Part shown: positions 59,179 to 64,000 of the stretch, piece after piece
Layout: each line of letters starts with the position of its first letter
Numbering within the stretch: the first letter of the stretch is position 1
From: Mumia sp. zg.B17
GTDB taxonomy: Bacteria; Actinomycetota; Actinomycetes; Propionibacteriales; Nocardioidaceae
Direction: 5' to 3'
NCBI RefSeq assembly: GCF_019550915.1
Contig: NZ_JAHWCI010000009.1
Coordinates: forward strand, 124,001 to 188,000
Length of the DNA: 64,000 nt
Notes under the pieces: generated by a model
The model's database searches: none
What the model saw: only the letters and a program-made list of their open reading frames with translations
What the model was told of the DNA's origin: nothing
Made by a program: the position numbers and the translations under genes

Positions 59179-60861
59179 TCACCCCGTCGTGCCGAGCGGC
59201 AGCGTCGCGCCGTCCCAGCGGGCCCGCCACCAGCGGTCGTGTGTCACCAGGACGACGGGCACGCGTGAGCTGACCAGAGCGTCCTGGAGCTCGTCCACGA
59301 GAGCGACCGAGAGGTGGTTGGTGGGCTCGTCGAGCAGGAGCAGCTGCGGCGCTCCGCTCACGACCCGGGCGAGGGAGAGCCGCCGCTGCTGCCCGACGGA
59401 CAGGTCGCCCACCGCCGTGTCGAGGTCGCGGGGGTGCAGCAGGCCCGTCCGGCGAAGAGCGTCCCGCCACTCCTCGACCGGACCGTCCCGCCCGTCCGCG
59501 AACACCGTGAGCGCGCTCGCGCGGGGGTCGGCGTACGCATCCTCCTGCGGCAGGTAGCCGATCCGCAGCCGTCGCTGCCGGCGCACGGTGCCCGCCTCGG
59601 GCTCGATCGCACCGGCGAGGACGCCGAGCAGCGTCGACTTGCCCGCACCGTTGGGGCCGACGACCAGCAGGCGGCTGTCGGCGGTGACGTCGAGCGCGGC
59701 GAGGCGGAGCCTTCCACGCACCTCCACATCGCGGACCGAGACCAGCACACCGTCAGCAGGAGAGACCCCGACGAGGCCGGCGAACGCCCTCCTCTCGGGC
59801 GGTGGCGGGACAGGACTGGCCACCAGCCGCTCCAGCCGCGCCTCGGCGTCACGCACCCGCCGCGACACCGCCGCGTCCTTGCGCTCACCGAGGAAGTGGC
59901 CGATGAACTTGTCGTTGTCGCGGGGCGCTCGGCAGCCGTGCCCGATCTGACGGCTGCCGGTGCTGAGCACCGCCTTCGCGTCGTCGTACGCGTCCTCCCA
60001 GGCGTCGCGCGCCTGCGCCCAGCGCACGAGCGCGGACGCCTTCGCGTCGAGGTACGCCGTGTAGTCACCGGTGTAGCGCGCAGGCCCGGTGGAGGTCGTA
60101 CCGTCCGGTGCCACGTGCAGCGTCGCGTCGAGGTCCAGGATCGCCGTGCAGGTCGCGTCGAGGAACGCCCGATCGTGCGAGACCACGACGACGACACCGC
60201 GCTGGTCCTTGAGCGAGCGCTCCAGATAGCCCACGGCGGCATCGTCGAGGTGGTTGGTCGGCTCGTCCAGCAGCATCAGGTCGGCCGACGTCACCAGCGC
60301 CAGCGCGAGGGCGAGCCGAGAGCGTTGGCCCCCCGAGAGCGTCCCGAGAGGGCGGTCGTCGCCGACGTCGCCGAGCCCGAGCCCGGCGATCGCGCGCGCC
60401 GCCCGAGAGTCTGCCGACCAGCCGTCGCGCCGCTCGTACTCGTCGAGCGCGTCGCCGTACGCCTCGAGCGCCACGGCGTCAGGATCGCCGTCGGCCATCG
60501 CGTCCTCGAGGGTCCTCATCTCGCTCTCGAGACCACGGAAGTCGGCGAGCGCACCGTCGATTGCGTCCCGCACCCGGCCGGAGTCGGGGAGGTCGGGGAC
60601 CTGGCCGAGGTAGGTCACGCGCGTCGGCCGGCTGACGGTGCCGTCGTCGGGCGCCTGGAGCCCGGCCAGGACGCGGAGCAGCGTGGACTTGCCCACGCCG
60701 TTCTCCCCGACCAGGCCGAGGCGCTCGCCGGGGGACGCGGTGACGTCGAGGTCGTCGAGGACGGGACGCATCCCGTACTCGACCGTGATGCCGCGGGCGA
60801 CGAGAGCACGGCTGGTCGCGGCGGCTTCCGTCGTGGAGGACGGGCTGAAGGGGAGAGACAC
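59179..60861 (-). CDS. ABC-F family ATPase
   Basis: ABC-F proteins have two ATPase domains and no membrane part; they act on ribosomes, and some protect them from antibiotics. The 560-residue product has Walker A GENGVGKST and GPNGAGKST, signatures LSGGQRSRLALAL and LSVGQQRRLSLAR, and two Walker B LLLDEPTNHL. The linker between domains is about 90 residues, rather long, with basic DNDKFIGHFLGERKDAAVSR. GTG 60861 is chosen for its AGG ribosome binding site; the open frame continues to 60960. Confidence 0.9.
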   Translation of the reverse strand: MSLPFSPSSTTEAAATSRALVARGITVEYGMRPVLDDLDVTASPGERLGLVGENGVGKSTLLRVLAGLQAPDDGTVSRPTRVTYLGQVPDLPDSGRVRDAIDGALADFRGLESEMRTLEDAMADGDPDAVALEAYGDALDEYERRDGWSADSRAARAIAGLGLGDVGDDRPLGTLSGGQRSRLALALALVTSADLMLLDEPTNHLDDAAVGYLERSLKDQRGVVVVVSHDRAFLDATCTAILDLDATLHVAPDGTTSTGPARYTGDYTAYLDAKASALVRWAQARDAWEDAYDDAKAVLSTGSRQIGHGCRAPRDNDKFIGHFLGERKDAAVSRRVRDAEARLERLVASPVPPPPERRAFAGLVGVSPADGVLVSVRDVEVRGRLRLAALDVTADSRLLVVGPNGAGKSTLLGVLAGAIEPEAGTVRRQRRLRIGYLPQEDAYADPRASALTVFADGRDGPVEEWRDALRRTGLLHPRDLDTAVGDLSVGQQRRLSLARVVSGAPQLLLLDEPTNHLSVALVDELQDALVSSRVPVVLVTHDRWWRARWDGATLPLGTTG

Positions 60862-61004
60862 CGATGACCTCACAGGGTCAGAAGGGGCTCGCCGGGCAAG
60901 GGGCGCCGCGGACGCGAGCGGGATCGGTGTCAGATCTTCATAGCCCGTCCATCGTGGCACGGGAGGTCAAGCGGTTAAGCCGGGCACACCGCCACGGCGC
61001 GCAC

Positions 61005-61607
61005 TCAGTCCAGGGGTCGGCGGACGACACCGACGCCGCCCCACAGCGCGAAGCCCCGGACCCGCACGGTGGGAGCACCGGGCGCGACCTCGCTGTCGTC
61101 GCGGGGCCCGCTGAAGCCACCCATGATGCCGATGCCCTCGACGACGACACGCGTCGTCGGGTTCACGGTGATCTGCGCGCCGCCCATGATCGCGTTGACG
61201 GTGATGACCACCTCGGGAGCGCTGAAGCGGGCGCGGCGCACGTCGATGTCGGCCCCGCCCATCACGGCGGTGACCGTCAGCTCGGACGGCACCAGCCAGT
61301 CGCCGCTGCGCTCGAAGCCGCTCATGATCGCGACGCCGCGCTGGTGGGTGGGCTCGCCGACCGGGGTGACGGGCGAGACGTGGCGCGCCGGAACCGGCTG
61401 CGCGTACGGCGGAGTGGCGGGAAGATCGTCGGTCAGGGGGACCAGGTCGGCCACGGTCTTGGCGTCGTACGCCGCCTCCAGCCGTTCGTCGAGCTCGTCG
61501 GTGTCGATCCGTCCCTCACCGGCCGCGCTGCGCAGGATCTCGGCGACCTGCTCGCGGTCGGCGTCGGAGACCCGCATCCGGCGTGCGGGCTCATCGGGAA
61601 GCTGCAT
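61005..61607 (-). CDS. DUF1707 domain protein
   Basis: The 200-residue product has an N-terminal DUF1707 block: MRVSDADREQVAEILRSAAG, EGRIDTDELDERLEAAYDAK, TVADLVPLTDDLP. The C-terminal part has three glycine-rich strand repeats (TAVMGGADIDVRRARF, NAIMGGAQITVNPTTRVVVE and GIGIMGGFSG) like the LiaF/DUF2154 family. Similar proteins regulate or report on cell-envelope stress. A paralogue is at 47.7 kb. The ATG 61607 starts four residues before the basic PARRMRVS. Confidence 0.88.
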   Translation of the reverse strand: MQLPDEPARRMRVSDADREQVAEILRSAAGEGRIDTDELDERLEAAYDAKTVADLVPLTDDLPATPPYAQPVPARHVSPVTPVGEPTHQRGVAIMSGFERSGDWLVPSELTVTAVMGGADIDVRRARFSAPEVVITVNAIMGGAQITVNPTTRVVVEGIGIMGGFSGPRDDSEVAPGAPTVRVRGFALWGGVGVVRRPLD

Positions 61608-61676
61608 GTCGGCCAGGCTACGGGAGCGGCCGGAGCGGGCGCGGGACCGACCGAGACAGGCCCCGCGCCCACGGGG

Positions 61677-62156
61677 TCAGTCGCCGACCTTCTCCGCGCC
61701 GGCCTTGGTGGCCTTCGCCGCGTTGCCGGCGGTCTTGCGGGCCGACGTGGCGGCGCCCTTGGCGGCCGACTTCGTCGACGCGGTGGACTTCTTGGCGGTG
61801 GTGGTCGTCGCCTTCACCTTCGCCTCGGTGGACTTGGCCGACTTCTTGACGTCGGCGGTCGCCTGCTGCTTGCGGATGCGGCCGACGAGGGTCTCGCCAC
61901 GCTCGGCCAGTCCGGCGTACGTGGTCTCCAGGTCCTTGAGCGCCTCGAGAGCAGCGGCCTGAGCCTTCTCGGGGAACACCTTGAGCTGCTCCGGCACGGT
62001 CTTGAGCTGCTCGGGCAGGCCCTTGAGGTCGTTGATGACGCCGTCGACGTCATCGGACGACGGGACCGACGCGCGGACCTTCTCGACGACGATGTCGCCG
62101 GCGCCGACGACGGCGAGGAACGGTGTGGACGTCGTGAGCTGTTCCTTGATGGCCAT
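61677..62156 (-). CDS. HBHA-like protein (heparin-binding haemagglutinin homologue)
   Basis: The 159-residue product has a TPFLAVVGAGDIVVEKVRAS start, an amphipathic coiled coil (LPEQLKTVPEQLKVFPEKAQ, then TTYAGLAERGETLVGRIRKQ), and a C-terminal third rich in Lys, Ala and Thr. Mycobacterial HBHA has the same plan and binds host glycans with its Lys-rich tail. In a free-living actinomycete it more likely works on the envelope, DNA or intracellular lipid bodies. ATG 62156 with GGGAGAAGC upstream. Confidence 0.75.
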   Translation of the reverse strand: MAIKEQLTTSTPFLAVVGAGDIVVEKVRASVPSSDDVDGVINDLKGLPEQLKTVPEQLKVFPEKAQAAALEALKDLETTYAGLAERGETLVGRIRKQQATADVKKSAKSTEAKVKATTTTAKKSTASTKSAAKGAATSARKTAGNAAKATKAGAEKVGD

Positions 62157-62226
62157 GATTGCTTCTCCCTCGGTCGTGCGGGCCGCGCCAGGTGGCGTGG
62201 ACTCCGCCTTCAGTCTTCGTGGCGCT

Positions 62227-62242
62227 GCTTGCATTTGCAAGC
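62227..62242. promoter_or_regulatory. Palindrome before the HBHA-like gene
   Basis: GCTTGC-ATTT-GCAAGC is a perfect 6-4-6 inverted repeat 71 bases before the HBHA-like ATG. A related TTGCTAGC follows at 62246-62253. It may be an operator. Confidence 0.4.
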
Positions 62243-62272
62243 GTTTGCTAGCAGGCGAGAGCGTGAGCCCCG

Positions 62273-62974
62273 TCACAGGAGCCCGCCGACGCCCTGCAGC
62301 GCCACGAGGACACCGACGATTCCGACCGTCCACGCGGTCGCGCTGCCGGCGCGCTGCCCGGCCCACGAGCCGAGTCGTTCGAGCGGTCGATCGACCCAGC
62401 GTGCGGCGACGAGCCGCAGCGCGAGGATCAGCAGCGCGGGGAGAATCATCACGAGGCAGTAGACGGCCAACGTTGCGGTGGTGGCCGCCATCCCGATGTC
62501 CGCCGCGGTCAGGGCGCCGATCGCGGCCAGATAGGGCAGCATGCTCGCCGCCTCGATCCCACCGGCGACCACGGCCAGGCCGACCATTCCGCCCGGCGTG
62601 GACAGCGCCCCGGTGATGCGTTCCTGCCACCGTCGTGACGACTCGGCGGGGTCGTGGCCGCGCTTGGCCCGATACTTGGGGTCGATCCGATAGCTCAGCC
62701 AGACGAGCCCGACACCGACCACCACCATCACCACGCGACCCGGCCTCGAGGTGACGATGTCACCCAGCACCGGGACCAGTGCTTGGGCACCGGCGGCGAG
62801 CGCGATCCCGAGCACGAGGTAGAAGGCCGCGATCGTCAGGAGGTAGATCACGACCCGTCCCTGATGGCCCCGTCGCGTCGCCAGGACGAGCCACACCGGG
62901 ATGATCAGCGTCCCGATGCTGGTGCTGTCGACCAGAGCCATGGCCACGAGAAATCCGGCGAGTGCGAGCGTCAT
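62273..62974 (-). CDS. GAP-family (Sap-like) membrane protein
   Basis: The 233-residue product has six helices. It starts with LAGFLVAMALVDSTSIGTLI and IPVWLVLATRRGHQGRVVIY, then IAAFYLVLGIALAAGAQAL. The layout matches the Sap/GAP proteins, which move lipids in mycobacteria (sulfolipid or glycopeptidolipid addressing), and are distant LysE relatives. Adjacent to HBHA-like and DUF1707 genes, all of which concern the cell envelope. The exported lipid is unknown. Confidence 0.8.
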   Translation of the reverse strand: MTLALAGFLVAMALVDSTSIGTLIIPVWLVLATRRGHQGRVVIYLLTIAAFYLVLGIALAAGAQALVPVLGDIVTSRPGRVVMVVVGVGLVWLSYRIDPKYRAKRGHDPAESSRRWQERITGALSTPGGMVGLAVVAGGIEAASMLPYLAAIGALTAADIGMAATTATLAVYCLVMILPALLILALRLVAARWVDRPLERLGSWAGQRAGSATAWTVGIVGVLVALQGVGGLL

Positions 62975-63048
62975 CTCTCGATCATCGCCATCCAGAACGC
63001 CCCGGGCGTCGGTCTGAGGTCCAACGCCCGCTCCACCTTTGGTAGGGG

Positions 63049-63394
63049 GTGGTCGCTGGTGCGTCGTTCGTGCTCGGCGGCGCGCTCGCCCTCGCCTACG
63101 AGCTGATCGACGAGGCGGGACGACAGGCAGGACGGCACACCGTGGTCGCGGTCGGCATGCTCGGCGGCGTCGCCCTGGCGTGCGGGTTCCTCGTGGGGCC
63201 GGGCGGTCTGCGTCGCTCGTTCACCGCAGCCGGCGACGAGGTGCCGTACGCGCACCACCGGCTCGCGACGCTGATGCTCTCGGTCGCCGCGGTGAGCTAT
63301 CTCGTGATCGCCACCGACCGGCCGAACCTCGTCGCCGCCGTCCTCTCGGTCGCGGGTGGCGTCGGCGTTCCCGGTGGTGGCGGGGGTCGGCTGA
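63049..63394 (+). pseudogene. Frameshifted small membrane protein gene
   Basis: From GTG 63049 a coding-like frame gives GASFVLGGALALAYELIDEA, VVAVGMLGGVALACGFLVG and LATLMLSVAAVSYLVIATD, with GC-rich third positions. Near 63345 the pattern jumps: the next 15 codons look coding only in another frame, ending VASAFPVVAGVG at the TGA of 63392-63394. A single base gain or loss in the G-rich stretch explains it. YELIDEA recalls ZIP transporters, but I do not claim the family. Sequencing error is possible. Confidence 0.4.
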
Positions 63395-63457
63395 GCGCAG
63401 TCGGGCGAGTTCGCGATCGCAGGAGAGAATGGGCTGACCTGGCCGAAAGGGGTGCGC

Positions 63458-64000
63458 GTGGACTTCCTTCTCGTCGGCATCGCCGGGATCGTGTGCATCG
63501 TCGCGGTCACGGTGCTCTCACCCCGGGTCGGTGTCGCGGCGCCGCTGCTCCTCGTGCTGATCGGCGTCACGATCAGCCTGCTCCCGGCTGTGCCCGCGAT
63601 CGAGATCGAGCCGGAGCTGGTCCTCGCAGGGGTGCTGCCGCCGCTGCTGTACTCCACTGCCGTGTCGATGCCCGCGATGGACTTCCGTCGGGACTTCACC
63701 GCGATCAGCGGACTCTCCGTCCTCCTCGTCATCCTCAGTGCTCTCCTGCTGGGGCTGTACTTCCGTGCAGTGATCCCTGGCATCGAGCTCTCGACGGGCA
63801 TCGCGCTCGGGGCGATCGTGAGCCCGACGGACGCGGTCGCGACCTCGATCGTGCGCAGGCTCGGGGTGTCGCCGCGGGTCGTCACCGTGCTGGAGGGCGA
63901 GAGTCTCCTCAACGACGCCTCCGCCCTCGTGCTGCTCCGCTCGGCGATCGCGGCGACGGCGGCGTCGGTGTCGCTGTGGGGTGTGGCCGGCGACTTCGTG
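63458..64000 (+). CDS. Na+/H+ antiporter, CPA1/NhaP type, 5' part
   Basis: The reading frame begins at GTG 63458 behind GAAAGGGG and remains open to the window end (181 residues). It begins DFLLVGIAGIVCIVAVTVLS and shows helices 1-6 of the CPA1 fold: LLLVLIGVTISLLPAVPAIE, LPPLLYSTAVSMPAMDFRRD, then GAIVSPTDAVATSIVRRLGV with the conserved SPTDAVA and GESLLNDASALVL with the ND motif. It exchanges Na+ (or K+) for H+ across the membrane. Confidence 0.92.
   Translation, partial: MDFLLVGIAGIVCIVAVTVLSPRVGVAAPLLLVLIGVTISLLPAVPAIEIEPELVLAGVLPPLLYSTAVSMPAMDFRRDFTAISGLSVLLVILSALLLGLYFRAVIPGIELSTGIALGAIVSPTDAVATSIVRRLGVSPRVVTVLEGESLLNDASALVLLRSAIAATAASVSLWGVAGDFV

Overview
The window is about 70% GC or higher, has strongly GC-rich third codon positions, and uses many GTG starts. 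It carries the ribosomal/replication block rpsF-ssb-rpsR-rplI followed by dnaB, plus Ku, an HBHA-like protein, CHAD, DUF1707 and HipAB-type proteins. This fits the chromosome of an actinomycete. A member of the Propionibacteriales (Nocardioidaceae-like) is my best guess, by inference only; no rRNA, tRNA or marker here settles the genus. I see no phage genes, insertion sequences, CRISPR array or tRNA.

Layout. 1-4.6 kb: end of an FtsX-type ABC permease, a decayed ZIP transporter, then a promoter, a structured leader and the rpsF-ssb-rpsR-rplI operon with a strong terminator. 4.6-9.2 kb: a GCS2 ligase, a HAD phosphatase, Ku, a small Cys-rich protein and a MATE pump. 9.2-12.3 kb: an ABC exporter operon with a divergent MarR/GbsR-like regulator. 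12.3-14.2 kb: a cluster of DnaA-box-like sites, then dnaB. 14.2-22.7 kb: mostly single genes, including hipBA, a D-threonine-aldolase-like PLP enzyme, DUF389 and CHAD proteins. 22.7-31.2 kb: a secreted esterase, three TetR-like regulators, a thioesterase, a PCD-VOC fusion, and a hydrolase/phosphotransferase operon facing its own TetR.

31.2-37 kb is rich in exported proteins: an M1 peptidase, a PAP2 membrane enzyme, an M15 lipoprotein and a CAP-domain protein. 37-50.7 kb is a mosaic of small metabolic and regulatory genes: an FAD monooxygenase, an ArsR-SRPBCC pair, VOC, DUF1905 and DUF4180 proteins, methionine aminopeptidase, a desaturase, a PrmC-ASCH fusion and an AraC-controlled NmrA-like protein. 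Two copies of one inverted-repeat element bracket a RibD-type reductase gene here. 50.7-61 kb reads almost wholly leftward: a giant M14 carboxypeptidase, an operon of membrane protein, sensor kinase and response regulator beside an FtsX/LolD-type ABC pair, and an ABC-F protein. 61-64 kb: DUF1707, an HBHA-like protein, a GAP-family membrane protein, a broken membrane gene and the start of a Na+/H+ antiporter.

Most regulation that can be read from sequence is local: regulators sit divergent from, or in one operon with, their likely targets, with palindromes between them. The observations most worth following are the paired inverted repeats that supply the last codons and stop of two genes, the DnaA-box cluster before dnaB, the immune-inhibitor-A-like beta-sandwich shared by the M1 and M14 peptidases, and the PrmC-ASCH fusion. 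Start sites were moved inward from the longest possible frame wherever a ribosome binding site, family length or codon pattern argued for it; each such case is stated.
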